Assembly (NCBI RefSeq): GCF_000006565.2
Contig: NC_031475.1
Location: forward strand, 3,311,189 to 3,375,188
Direction of reading: 5' to 3'
Origin: Toxoplasma gondii ME49
Taxonomy: Eukaryota > Apicomplexa > Conoidasida > Eucoccidiorida > Sarcocystidae
Length of the DNA stretch: 64,000 nt
The notes under the pieces: generated by a model
What the model was told of the DNA's origin: nothing
Database searches by the model: none
Seen by the model: only the letters and a program-made list of their open reading frames with translations
Made by a program: the position numbers and the translations under genes
Shown: in pieces, positions 38,501 to 51,660 of the stretch
Position numbering within the stretch: position 1 is the stretch's first letter
Layout of the letters: each line of letters opens with the position of its first letter

Positions 38501-41500
38501 TGGCGTTTTCCTGTCCCAGAATAGACAGCATTCTCCGAACCGAGATGTGCTGACCGTGTCTCTACGGGTATGCCGAATCGGTTACCGGTTCCGCTCCTGC
38601 AAACGCCTAAATCGGACTGAACGAATGGTGAGATTGATGCAGCTTGCTTCCCTAAACGAGGTGACGGTACGTGCATTACCACATGTAAAGCATCGTTAAC
38701 CGACGATAAATCACAGCTGAGGCGATGGCCCCCTTCTGCCCGAACCGATCCAACGGAATCCTCTGCTGAAAAATCCGGGGCTTGACTACCATCTGATGGC
38801 TGCTGAAGCGCACCCATTTTGGGCGACGCTGAAGCCCCGTTTATTACCGACTGAGTGGTGAACGGCTCTGGTGGTGAATGACATACATCCTTCCACGCCG
38901 GACAGCTTCCTTGCGCTACAACATTGGCTGCGTCGCACCGCGTCGTCGTGCACATGGCAGCCACTCCCCGTGTGCAGCTCTGGCCGATGCTCAAGCGACA
39001 ACAACTTTCATCAACCACGTTTGTCACCTCACAGGGATCTTGTTCGCAGCCCTTCGATTTGTGAAGGGGTAAATGGGTTCCCACTAGAGCATGCAGTTTC
39101 TCTTGTTCAACACGGACTTGGTCCTGAATGCTAAGATGTCCCATTCCCGGATTACCACCTGCATGCGCTTTTGGAAAAGAGAGCAGTTCACCCGTGAATG
39201 AACCGACACTGTGATCCAGCAAAGCATCCTCACCGTTGACGTCAAGAAGCTTTGACGAAGTTAGGATAGACGTCTGGACCGACGGCGGAACCTTCAGCAG
39301 TTCACAATAGCTCCCGACGTCAGTTAGGGTGAAACAATTTGTCTGGGTGGAAACAGCAGGACACGCGAGAACGCTACTGAAGACGTCTCCAATGCGGACA
39401 ACACGATCTATATTTGCTAAAAAACTTGATACGGATGAATAGGGCGTGCGTGCTGTTCCGGTGGCATGACCCGTTGCGCTTCTTCCGGTAGAGTCACTAA
39501 CCCGGGTGATGGCTCGCCGCTGGTCCATGGCAGCCTTCGCTATGAAGTCCCTCAAATTCAGAGAGAGAAGAAATTCTCCAACAAGAGCCTCCAAAAAGAA
39601 GCGCACCACGCGCTCACGGACATCCTCCAAGCTTTCCCCACCTACGATTTCAGTCACCACACAACCAGCACAATTAACATTAATAAAAGAGTTATGCCCA
39701 TGTAAGGCAAGCGTAGAAAACGTTCTGCACATTGGAGTCATGTTCGTCGCCATAATCTGTAACAGCAGCCTGCGACGACGCACCTACGGACAATTCCCTT
39801 GTGCAGCGGAATTTTATGGCACTGGCCTATCGCCACTTCAGCGATGGTGCTTGTCCAAAACGAAAAAAATTGCCACCTTATCAAAAACCACTGCCGCAAC
39901 AAATGTATCATCAGACACAGTTTCTCTACAGCAGCGTTCGAGCTGCGAAGGCCGCGCAGCGCAGGGCTTCGCTCTGCAGAGACGGATTCTCTTGGGAAAC
40001 TCAGCATAAGAAATCTTTCTGTGTGGCTGCAGCAAAACTATGCAGCGGTCTTCAAAACAACCCGCACCATTATTAGTCTCACGGATGTCGCTCTGTCACA
40101 GCGGACTCGCGGACGTCCTCCGATACTTATTCTGTTCCTTCACGTGTAGTGACTTTTAACACAAACGCCAACAGCCACAGCCTCTCCACGTCCCACCCAG
40201 AAAGAAGCCTTTTCTGTAGGTTTTTGTAAATCATAGCACGCGGAAGCCTTCACAGTCTGCATCTTCGTCACGGGGTAAAAACCGTTTAGTTGTCGCTATG
40301 GATCCAGAAGGCGACTCAGTCTCTCTACATCTGGTTTCTACACAACCATAAGTTTTGAACAAGTTCTACTCTTTGCGTGGACCATCTACAACCCACACCT
40401 GCTCCCTCGACAGCCTGATGCATCAATTGCCATTTGTTACAAGTGTGATGAGTGGTAGAATCGGCCCCCTAAGAAAAACAAAGTGTTACACTGACCGTCT
40501 TCGGGAACGGCACGTTAGCATCAACAGAACTTGCCGCAAACACTGAACGGACAACCGCATAAATCATCATAAACAGTAGTAGGTAAACTCACCTGGAGGC
40601 CGGAACGTTTCCTTCGTAAAGCCAGCTTTTGTCGCCCGCCTCATAAACTCCGCATTTGACAAGTGAGCCAAGTCGCCTTTCCTTCTGTTACCCAGTCGCT
40701 TATCGTCGACGTATGGACTTTCCCGATTAACTGTCAAAATGACGTTCTTCATTTCCTAATGGAACAAAGTGACATATGCCCATTGAGGAATAGCCACCCT
40801 TCTCCAAGCATTTTGTTTCCTTTTCACACAGAAGCATATCTGGTGCTCATCTAACTCATCGCTATGTAACAGAAACTGTGTACCCTACGGGACTGAATAC
40901 ACAGGCCTGACACAGAAGAGAGCGTCGTGACCGAACCAGCGCCGAAAACACAAAATCGCCAAAGCACGCTTCTTTCAATTTCGTCCGATAGGCGCGCATC
41001 TCGAAGTCTCTGTGTGTGGGGTACTGAGCGCCTCCTTCCCCCCGCCTACAGCCCGCCCATACACAACGCTGTTGTATCCTTACGTGCGACAGACACCTCA
41101 TCTGACGGCATGACTTGTGGCTGTCATAATTCATTCATCAAATCTTCGAGAAGAATACGCTATCAGCGTTAACGGAGGAATGTAAGCATACCTGGCACGC
41201 TGCGTCGTCACTGCAGTATATCATAGTGAATCGCATCGGCCGGAGAAGCTTAGCTGCTGCGATCGCTTGTTTTTGCCCCTCTTTGCTGAGGACCTCGACA
41301 AGACCTTCTTGGTCTTCTGTTGGGCAACTGGAGAACGAAAGAGTGTTGGGGTTCTCTAATGAACCGTGGTCAACCCATGAGAACTCGTTTCCTGACCGTT
41401 GACCATCGGCTTCACCCACTACACCACATGGGTGATTTGGCGAAACCGAGAAAGCAGCTGGGAACGAGAGATCAGATACACGTCTCCGATGGCATTCACC

Positions 41501-43264
41501 AAGGCTCAAATTGGCATCCTTCCACTGTCGCAGCATATCATTTCGACTAGATCCCAGATCCTCAAATGTTAAAGGGTCTTCGCTCTCGTAATCATCTGGC
41601 AAGCCACGAGTGGTCAGCTCCGAGGAATAGGTGCACGGTGCCGCGATGAGTTCGCTCATCTCTGCCACTCTCCTTGCTGGGTCAGACCACCCTGTAACAG
41701 CGCCACCCTGGACACGCGACACCGTAGTTGTCGCTCCGCAGTTTACTAGAAAAACCTTGAGGTGGGTTGCCTTGGGCTTCAAGGCTCTGGCACGTCTGAG
41801 CACCGACCGGAGGATGAACGTTCGGTGCTGTTTTTGCTCAGCTTTCTTTTTGCCCGCTAGTCCTTCGCCCGCCGACGCGTGTGCTGTCTCCGTAGTCCTT
41901 CGTGTTTCGCTCTCTAACAGCTGTACTACATGCAAATGGTGCTGAAGTCCAGAAGATCCGGGATATTTGCAGAGGCTCAGCCCTTGATTACTATCCTTCG
42001 ATTTTGTAGACGAATGCAGATAGGCAGACCCTGGCTCTGGGTATGGTCGTTTCCCCGTGCCTGACATGGACATACGCTCAGACGCCTGATACGGGTGCTC
42101 AATATTGGCGTGTGACATCATCGTGTCGACACTCTGCTGCTGTCTGCGTCCATGGATGCTGTCGCTCTGGTAACGCTGGGATACAGGCCCCTGCACGAAG
42201 CAATGAAGCCTGCCTGGTGCCAGTGGTCCAGGTGCTGCGTGCTTCGCTGTGTCGCACTGCGGATGAGAAGACTGAGCCACAGACAGAAGAGGCTTCTTTG
42301 TTCTTGGCTCGAATGCTTCCACTGCGCTCAATCGAAAGCCGGCCTCGGAAGATCCCCCGTTACTATCGATGTGTCCATTTGGATGACCAGGTAAACGGTC
42401 ACTTCCTTGGTTTCGTCTCAAAATGCTTTTCCACATTTCAGTAGCACCAGCACCTTCATTTTGACACAGTTGACAATCTGGAGACGGCCATGGCACCCAG
42501 TGTATGGGTGTTGACCCTCCTGTACGCCAGCAGCGCTGATGCTCTTGAGCAGCATCGCTGCAAAGTGACGGGCAGAGAGGCGTATTTGATGTGGTGCGGA
42601 AAACCACACTCCTGTCAATATTCTCACCTCGTCTTTGAGTCTGAAGCACAGAGTTCATCTGCATTGATCCAGTCCTCGGATGTCCCCTCATACGGGCATG
42701 ACTTTCTGCATTCACTGGGCCTGCCTCGTGGTCACGAGAATTCGCCACTGCTGTTGCGGGAGTCCTCAATGGCACACGCGGGTGATGTGTATATTCCACC
42801 TGCATGGGCACGCAGCTGTACCTCTGAGTATCGAAATTGGAACCGTCTGCAGAAGGCTTCAGTCTGTTTCGGCGGCGGAGGTTTTTCTGTGCTCGTGACG
42901 GTAATTCGCTCGTTGTTTGCGCACTTGCAGCTCCTGTAATTGAAGACTCACTACACGTTCGTATTCCAGCTCCCTTAACATTTGTTCGCCGTTGGGGTTT
43001 TATAACATTCAGTGGAGCTAAAGTAGCGTCCACTGGGAAACTTTGTTCTGCCTTAGCGGCCTGCTTCCACAAGTCCCTACACTCTATCGAGGCTGAAGTC
43101 GGCAGCGTACGGGAGAACCACTCAAGCCGGCGTTCTATATTTGAACAGTTGTGCTCCACAAAATGTGGCCGCCCATTTAAGGCATCGTGTGAAAGAGGAG
43201 GAGACCGCTCTGTGACACTCGTCTCGTGTTGTAATGTATTCGATGGGCAGTCCTCGGTTGCCAT
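32594..43264 (-). CDS. Giant degenerate histidine-phosphatase (phosphoglycerate mutase-like) protein
   Basis: Six exons join in phase: 43264-41192, 40755-40593, 39641-34183, 33924-33764, 33643-33604, 33478-32594, about 2,926 residues. The frame is open to 43303 and beyond, and a pyrimidine tract with a branch-like ACTAAC just upstream suggests a possible further 5' exon. After about 500 disordered residues comes VFLVNCGAT where the family has VRHGET, then LSKEGQKQA, IYCSDDAACQ (family SDLxRAxQT) and, across an intron, FRPPGGESLEDVRERV, a textbook GGES block. About 1,800 residues of low-complexity sequence follow, including an arginine run near 38475-38515 that looks like a nuclear localisation signal. 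Then VLVITRECVIREL stands where the family has VSHGGVIRAL. Both catalytic histidines and the pocket arginines are replaced, so I predict no phosphatase activity. The last three exons are supported by phase only. Confidence 0.68.
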
Positions 43265-44534
43265 TAGTACGCGCCAACCGACCGCTGAGGTCCCGCCAAA
43301 CACGCTGGCACCAATGCTGGACCGTCGCCTAGCTTCGGATATGATGCGACACCACGCGGAGAGTTGTTAGTGTAGAGAGAAACAAAAGTAGACACAGCGT
43401 CAGATAAGGAACGATAACTTTGGCTATCCAATAACAGAACCACTGCAGGGAGGGCAAATAACAGGCGACGTTGTTGACATTCTGCTCCACCACTTCAGTC
43501 CAGCCACGAGAGGAGAAACCATCGGCCTTTGTGTCCAAGACTACGTCGCATGGAATGATCCCCTAGGAATTCCTGCTGAAAACTCCTGCCGACACGCTGT
43601 ACGCGGCAAGTCGGTAAGAAGACGCCGTGTAAGAGATGTAGCGCCAGTGTCCTGATGCGAGGGCCCCGGACTGAAATGCTCGTGGATTGTCCACCTCCGG
43701 GCCTAAATGACATGAAGGCGCCTCATCATATGGCGCAGAGTCCATCTGGGACTTTTCCGGACGCTGGGCCTGGCCAGAAGATGCTTTTCACGACTCCAAG
43801 GACACAAGGACTCAATAGCTCCGCGGTTCCGTTGCGGTCTCGTTGCAGCGTGTCTGCGGTGTGACTAGCATATTAACCTGCCACGATGGCGGAGCGGTTG
43901 ATGCCAGCCATTGAGGCCAAAAGAGGACACACCGTTACTTCCCTTCAACAAATGCCATCGAAAATCTACATTCTGAAAACAATACGTCCGCAATTCCGTT
44001 GCTTCCTATCAAATAAGTCTGTTCGCATTTCGGACTGCACTCGTTCGTTCGTGCGGAACCGTTCGATCGTCGCCCCAGTATCGGCCACAGGCGAAGCAAA
44101 TGACCCACTGTGTGTGTCCGTAAACAACATGCAGTTGAACGGAAAACGAACGAGAAATGGCTCGGTGACGCAGGATGGCCTGATATATGCCACTCTTGCA
44201 CGTTTTGCATGAGACGGCAGCAGAGACGTAGTGCGTCGCTTACACAGTTGTTCGCGAATTCCCGAAGTAGAGACGCACTATAAGGACGAGTCGCCGCTCT
44301 CTCCTTTTCGTCAAAAATGCGCTACACAAACCATGCGACAGAGCTTCCACAGACTTGGACTGACGAGGGCGCGTACTCTCTACTATCCTCCCCCACGCAA
44401 CATGCTTCTAGAACTGCTGGAAACGTCGGGCAGCTGACGTTTTGTCCTTACGCAAGTTTAGCGTGACGAGACGTGATATCCCAACTACACGACTCGCATA
44501 GGCCTCAGCAGATGGGTCCAGTGGTCTGTGGATT

Positions 44535-44549
44535 GGGGGGGGGGGGGGG
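44535..44549 (+). repeat. Homopolymer run of 15 G
   Basis: Fifteen consecutive G on the plus strand, flanked by GATT and CAGC. Runs of this kind are prone to length variation and to sequencing error. Confidence 0.8.
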
Positions 44550-46273
44550 CAGCGTACCATGCAGGCTACTGTTGCTACACCTAGCGAGGGCAAGATCCGA
44601 CTGCATGCAAAAGCTGCAGGTCACCGTGCTAGCGATGGTGTGTGGGGGGTTGGTGGGGACCATGCCAGTAATGCGATGTCGCTGCGAATGCTTTATGCTA
44701 TTGAAGATCACGATGATTACTGCAATAAGGGCTAACGTTGTCGGTCATGCCAGTGGTGTGACTGAAATGGCCGTTCACACAGACTGTGCTGTGTTGGCGT
44801 CTCGTGTTTCAGCACATACCTGCTGAGGTTCCCGTGGTGTCGGGACAACGAATATCGTACAAAGCATCACTTCGTCTTACGGAGACTCGAATTTTCGTGT
44901 ACACGCAGAGAACTCCAAGTCCAACATTAGTACTGACTGCTAGTACGCTAGCATGCGTGTTACTATAATCTGCATAGCGATCCAGGCTCCTCTTGAGGAG
45001 TGACTCGACTCTCGGCGCACATTTTGTTTCTACAAAGTGGTGACGCTTGTACATTAAAGCAATATTGCGACACACCCCTCTGGATTTGTTTCATTCGCAG
45101 TCCCGTGTTTATATAGTGAGGCCACGTGCCGCTACGGCTAGAAAGACGAGAAGCTGTGCTGGTGCCATACATCACTTGTCGTAAGCATAGAGGCCGATAT
45201 TTACGACTCCATAAGAGCTGCAAGAATAAGTGAAACACCTGAAAGAAGGCGACCTCGCCTCAGCGTGCGGTTGTGGTCAGTATTCCATGCAACCGGGAAC
45301 TCGTCCTGCACATGCAATGTAACGCATTCGAGGCTATGAACTCCTTTCCACGGACCTCTAGTCACCATCTCGCGTGATAATTCAACGTAGGGACGTTAAT
45401 ATGATGAGATTCATTATGGTAAGTGGGCGGTGGCTCTAGCACATGCAGTCATTCAGCCTCTATCACGATGTCCCTCAAACGGCGGCAGGATAACGAGAAC
45501 AAGTTGACGGAATTGACGAAAATAGACCTGCATTCTTAGCGCTGAAGTGGCGGATAGATTTTTAGTATGAACTTGTTTCCCCCTCCCACCAGACAGAGCG
45601 CAAGTCTTGTATGTGGAATACATATCCACATGACTAGATAAAACTCATAAATGGCAGCTGCCAGATGTATCCTGTTCCCACTCGTGCATCCACAACGAAG
45701 AGATTCGTTAGCCGTAGCGTCGGTGTCGGTGGCTTGTCGTTAACATCAGGGTCTTCGGGAAAAGGAGCTATCCCAAGCAATTTGTTCTTGCAATTTTCCA
45801 CAACGCATTCTAAGGCACCCCATCCTCAGTATCACGCGTTCAGATAACTGGCATGTGATTCTGCTCTTAATGGCTGAGCCGAGGCCCCTCGTGCTCACGA
45901 AACTGGCGAAGGCAGCATTGGGTACGAAACATGGGTTAATCGCACTCCGCACAGCATTTCTGAATCAGAGCGGATGCGTTTCTTCGGAATGACACGAATA
46001 TCCCTGCTGCATCTTCCCAGTCGGTGAAGAGGCGAGTCCTCTAACAATCGACCCGGAATCTTAGTCAAGTCTACCTGACATTGTCATCCCTCCCAGTCGT
46101 TGGTTATTGACCCAGAATACTGGTGTTCTACCTGATAATTTGTGGGTGTTCCTTCCCACAATGCTAAAGAAAGAGTACACAGAGAATTGAAACTCTTGCT
46201 GTGTTCGTCAGTGGAAGGATAAGTGTGCTACACAGGCAGGCTTCTGTTCAGTTGTAAGGAGACTGTGCATGTA

Positions 46274-46281
46274 TGCATGCA
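46274..46281. promoter_or_regulatory. TGCATGCA palindrome upstream of CFAP52
   Basis: This 8-base palindrome contains the TGCATGC core known to enrich in apicomplexan promoters as an AP2-factor site. It lies about 630 bases before the CFAP52 start codon. Chance occurrence is possible. Confidence 0.25.
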
Positions 46282-46906
46282 AGAGCACGCGATTGGCACC
46301 ATCACTTGCAGTGGGGACACACAGAATACAAAGAGGACTGGGAATTGCAAGGTGTAAATGCGAGATGTTACGCGGGACGTAATGTGTACAGTATTTCTGC
46401 ATGAATCGTGTGACTGTTGTTGACGTCGCCACGCCGATCCGACGGGTGTTTGCACGCCCCTCGCCTACTTAGCTGCCCCTCAAACAGTTGGACCACCGCG
46501 CCCCTACGTGAAGAAACAGCAGTAGCAATAGGCTGCCACTGTCATTAGGAAATGCATCCTTGTTTTTTTCTACTCGCGAATTGCCTCCTGCCGCGGTAGG
46601 AGATTCAAAGCTCGAACGGGAGGCGCCAGTGCCTGATGTTTTTCTGCATCAACAGAGCGGCGCGTCACGCTTATGGGGCCCAACTGTAGAGCCACTCCTT
46701 ACAGTCTCCAGTGAGCAACGCCAGCCAGTATACTGCCTTGCCCCTGGCTTTCTGGGCTTGTAGTGACCGGAGTGAGCAGCTGACAGCGGCTGATTAGGAG
46801 AGCTTTGGTGTCAGCTCCTTGCCTCACACCCTATGTCCCACGAACTCTGCACATCCTACGGTAAAATATTTGGGAAAGATTTTGAATCTGTTCCTGATCA
46901 CTGACA

Positions 46907-49900
46907 ATGACAGAATCCTGTGAAAAGGATTTGCAGCTTAAGGCCGTGATCGGTTTTAGTGGGGCCGTACCAAATGGGCTAATACTTCATCCTGACCCTA
47001 CATACCTAATCTGCGGGTTAGGTTCCACTGTGGTAGTTAGAAATGTGGAAGAAAGGTCCCAGACGTTCCTGCAAGGGCACGACAACAAAATCAACTGCAT
47101 TGCCCTCAGCCCATCTGGACGGCTGATAGCTTCCGGTCAACGCACACACAAGGGTTTCCTCGCGGATGTCATAATCTGGGACTTCCTTCAAGGAAAAGAG
47201 CTACATAGACTTCGGTGAGTTTTTGCAGAACAAACGTGTCTCACTGAACACGTCTGAACTCAAATTACTTCTCTCGATGGGACGTGATCCCTAGATAAAG
47301 CACTCCAGTGTGCCCAGGCAGTGCCACGTTCGCCCAAAAACAATTATTCTTCACCAGTTTTCTGTTTCGATCTCTCCTGGAACGGATATGAGAGTAGTTG
47401 GGCTTTGATATACCAACGAGCACCTAAGTCAAAATTTCATGTTCACCTCACTGGATGATGTCCGTTTGAGAACGCAAAACATGGCCAGAAGGGACCAGGA
47501 ATCACGGGAGAGGGAGAGGCAGCACATATTATTGTGCAGCGTTCATACAAATAATGTTTCTTGAATATAAGCTGCGTTTGTGATATTTCTGCTATATCGC
47601 TACCATCATGCGGAGTTGGTGGTAATCAAGTGCTAATTGATGCGTTTAGCTATGGCGAAGCTTCATCCTCACGACGAAGTTGTTTCAGAATTAAGGCGTA
47701 CACACTCTTTGCATGTTACCGTTTTTTGCACAGTTCTGGCCAAGCACATCTACGCCAGTATCGTTGAGTGTAGATGAGCAGCGTCGTTGCAGACGCGATG
47801 CTCGCTGATACACTGGGTGCATCCTCCGGAATCTTGTTTCAAAGTGTAGTCGGGGAACCACTTTCTTCAAACAAGCACCCCAAAATTCAGTCGGTCAAAT
47901 GTGGGCAGCTCTGTAGAAACTCATATTGTAGGGGTTCAGCAAATGAATACTATCTGCCCGCGACTGCTCGGTCTCAGGCTCCACAAAGAATCCGTTCAAG
48001 ACCTCGAATTCTCTAAAGATGAAAGCTACTTGGCGACGCTTGGAGGCCAGGATGACAATAGCTTGGTCATCTGGGATGTGGCGGATGCAAAGGCCATCTG
48101 TGGCACGACAGCTGCAGCCGATACCGCGCTGTGTGTGAAGTTCTTCAACAGAACAGAGACGTTTTTGCTTACGGGTAATGAAGGGATCTCACCGTTCTTT
48201 TTCGCCACATCACAGAAAAGCGAGAGACGTCCTCTGTGGCGTATCCTGTTGTTGGCAGCGTTACTTCACTGCTCGTGCTTCGGCACTTTTGCCACATGCA
48301 AGCAATTCGCATCACAGCGGTGCGGACAGCTAAAAGTGTTGGATTTCAAAATCCTACGACATGAAGGTTGTTCCACATCGGTCATGTTTTAGACGTAATA
48401 TGTGGATTACTGTTACCACCCGCAGCTTAACGAAGGAGCTAATCGTTCGCCTCTCTGATATCCTTACGACGTTCAGCCGGCTGCTACCACGTCAGAATTT
48501 GGCAACTGGACGTCAAGAACAAGAAACTCCGCCTAAACGAATGCAAATTGGGAAAACTCCAACGCGTCACGCAATGCGTCCTGATAACACCTGATGATGC
48601 ATTTGCTTATTGCGGGACTCAGTCAGGTGATTGGGACTCTTTACGAGATATGACGTGCATCATGCCGTGGAAGCCTGCTTAAATAGTCGGGCTTTGATGG
48701 AAGCCATCTGTGAAAGCAGATATGAAACGTCACGGACAGGGCGGCGTCACTATGTCTCACTATGTTCGCCCGTCGTGTGACTTACGAACGTCGCCCGGAG
48801 ATTTGCCGATGGATCCAGATCCTCGACAGCTGGTGGAGCCCTGCTCGATCACTTGCATGTGTGATACACCACATGTACGTTCTTCACGTTCTGGGTGATG
48901 GGCCGGCCTATTCATTCTGCAATATACAATCTCTCGCATGAGTTACAAATGAAGGCAGGCGATATACATCACATGAAAATATCAGCATGCTGCACTCTCA
49001 CCGTTCATGTAACGCTTCCAACAACCCCTCAAAATATGTCATGCTGCAATGTCACTCTCGCTTCTCCGCGTCGCAGGTGACTTTCTGGAAATCTCTCTTA
49101 ACAACGGACTGTTCAAGAGGTCGGGTCCCGTCAAGGGCGCCTTTCCCCAAGGGATAACCTGCATCGCACACCTGCCGGATGGGGATATGCTTGTAGGAAC
49201 TGGAGAAGGAGTACTTGCGAAGATCGAGGCTGATTCCTTAGCCACAAAAGGGACATGTCAGGTCCTCGGTGCAGTAACAAGCATCGTAGTAGCTCCCGAC
49301 CATCAGCATTGCTTCGTTGGGACAAAAGTTGGAAATATGTACTGGGTTGACCTGGCTTCGTTAACCCCAGATATCCGGTACACGTGCCATGTTGAAAGAA
49401 TAAACTGCGTCACATTCCCTCGAGACTTTTCAGAGATCTTCGCTACCGCGTCCATGAACGAGATACGCCTCTGGAATACACGAACGTGTCAGGAATTACT
49501 ACGAATACATCTCCCGCATCTAGAATGCTACGCGGTGGCGTTTATGCAAGACGGTGCAGCGATTATCTCCGGTTGGTCGGATGGCAAGATCAGGGCCTTC
49601 CTGCCTCAGTCTGGACGGCTTCTTTACGAGGTCAATGACGCGCATAAAGATGGCGTCACAGCTATTGCCGGGACACAGGATAGCAAGCGAATCGTCAGTG
49701 GTGGAATGGCGGGAGCTGTCCGAGTATGGAGTGTTGGCGAACACACTCGAACACTGCTTGCAAGCTTGAAAGAACACAGAAGCCGAATTTGGTCACTTCA
49801 ATTGAGGAAGAACGATATGCACGTGGGTACAAGTCTTCCGCTGATCTTGTACAGAAGAATAGGTTGTGAAAGTCTGACCACAGAAAATCTCCATTCATGC

Positions 49901-51660
49901 ATGAGGCAATCTCATCCACCGAGAGGATTGTTGAACACGATCAGCTCCGCTGCGAAACGTGCCTCCTTCTGCACAAGTTTTGCCTGAGGCACGACTAAGC
50001 CTCAGCCGAGCTGTCTCGATGTGGTAACACCCTAGCACCAAGCCGGATATTACTGAAGTTGACAGCGCTGTTGGGACGGATACATTTTTCACGTCCCACA
50101 TACGACACACAACGGTTGACGGCACCACCAGAAAAATTTGCCACCGTGTTTGTTCCTGCAAGGCCCAGCGGAACAAATTCTTCATACCACCTCGGTTGGC
50201 GCCTCCTCACGGTGGAAGGCTGCGGTCAGTCATTCTTCTGTCAGAAACAAGTGTGTCCCATTCTTGTTTGGTAACTTGACTGCCTTGCGCAGGCGGTCTC
50301 GGCTGCTGCTGATGGAAGCATCATAGTGTGGGATCTCGGAACGTACACATCTGTCATCTCTCTAGTGGAAAATACAATATTTAAGGTAAGACAGTGTTTT
50401 ACAGTTCTCCGCGAATAAAGCTGGGATGGCAGTGGCAGTGCTCAGTTGAACAAAGTCGATAGCTCTTAGCCAACAAAGGAACAGTTGTGGTTGACAACCA
50501 TCGGAATTCGTAGACAGATTTCGTGATGACACTCTATGTCGGTGTGATGTGGAAGGTGGCTTTGTCGTCTCCGTACAGTATAGTGGACCAAATAGACTGC
50601 ATCACACTGCCGCAGTGATATTTAAAGCACTGTGTTTGCGTTGCGAGACAGCTGAACATATCAGGGACATGCAAACCTGTGGAAGCCTGCTGGTTTCGAA
50701 TCTAGTATCAGCTTTTCTAAACACGGGTCACAGAAGAATTCAGTTTCCCTTTTCTCCCAAGGGGACGCACATTTACATTACCTCAAGAACCGTGGCACTG
50801 CAATGGCAGCGCGCTATGTTTGAGGGATGGCAAATAAAGAGTCGACTTCGCCTGTGGCCTGCCTGCAGAGCATCGTGTATCACCCCGACGAGATTCAACT
50901 GCTCGCGACTGGAAGTGACAGGAAAGTTCATTTCCTTGATACTTACGACGGTGGCAAAATACGCGATATTGAGGCATCCGATAAAGGGGAAACGAACTGC
51001 GTGGCGATCACCAAGGATGGCAATTATTTCTGCTCAGGTAAGCAACGCTCTACGGAGTCGACTTTCTGACAATGAAACAACCCGTTGGACGGAGCACTGA
51101 CACTCTCCCATGCACTGCCGGTCACGACAGCATCGCACCACTGGTGTGTCCTCGTCGCAACACGTGCAAGCTTTGAATCTCAGCTGGGTTTGATGCTTTT
51201 GTTACCTTTGACCGATCAGTATACTCAGAAGATACCACAGGTGGTCACACCACAAGCGTTGTTCGTCGTCGAACACGGCTATCGTTCGACGAGTCACTAC
51301 ATTTTTGGTTTCTGGACGACATAGGTTTCTCCCCACTCGGTGCTAGTTTAACTTCTGTTGCCTGTTTCTCTTTGCTCAGGTGGTGACGACAAGATACTGC
51401 GGCTCTGGGGCTACGAGAGCGGAGAACCTCTTTACAGTGGAATAGCGCACACAGACTCCATTACCTGCTGCTGCCTCAGTCCGGATCAATCCACCCTCAT
51501 TTCTACGGGCCGAGAAGGCGCCATCTTCGTCTGGAGTACTCCAGAAGAGATTAGATGTCCCCCTCGTTCAGCTGGGGGTGATCTCCAGTTTGGAACACAA
51601 ACGCTTAGAACAGGAAAACGCAGTGAACGCTGCGCCACTTCGTTGGGGCTGTCAAGTTGA
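46907..51660 (+). CDS. CFAP52: CFAP52 / WDR16, WD40-repeat cilia and flagella protein
   Basis: Seven exons keep phase: 46907-47214, 47978-48174, 48477-48626, 49077-49822, 50293-50385, 50869-51037, 51380-51660, giving 647 residues against about 620 in animals. The start is typical of the family (LKAVIGFSGAVPNGL), followed by TFLQGHDNKINCIALS and GQRTHKGFLADVIIWD. Exon 1 joins exon 2 to give HRLRLHKESV. Many WD repeats follow, for example VVAPDHQHCFVGTKVGNMYW, EIRLWNTRT, GAVRVWSVG, GSIIVWDLG, CSGGDDKILRLWG and GAIFVWSTPEE, enough for two seven-bladed propellers. CFAP52 is a microtubule inner protein of axonemal doublets. In this parasite it should act in the microgamete flagellum. The short C-terminal tail after the last blade shows no known motif. 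Confidence 0.93.

Larger units (their letters stand above)
43304..46906. other. Region without a convincing gene; 5' flanks of two divergent genes
   Basis: A plus-strand frame at 43886-44212 starts in a good context (ACGATGG) but has no recognisable motif. The rest holds short frames only. The region probably carries the promoters of the giant gene and of CFAP52, and perhaps a 5' exon of the giant gene. It contains a 15-base G run and a TGCATGCA palindrome. Confidence 0.4.

Noticed and set aside
43329..43538. Minus-strand frame with a strong hydrophobic stretch, candidate membrane protein
   Set aside because: The hydrophobic codons coincide with a pyrimidine tract and branch-like site before the giant gene, and a join through it would need an intron of about 20 bases.
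50549..51100. Plus-strand frame of 183 codons within CFAP52
   Set aside because: It runs across intron 5 and exon 6 in the wrong frame; the WD-repeat frame explains the exon.
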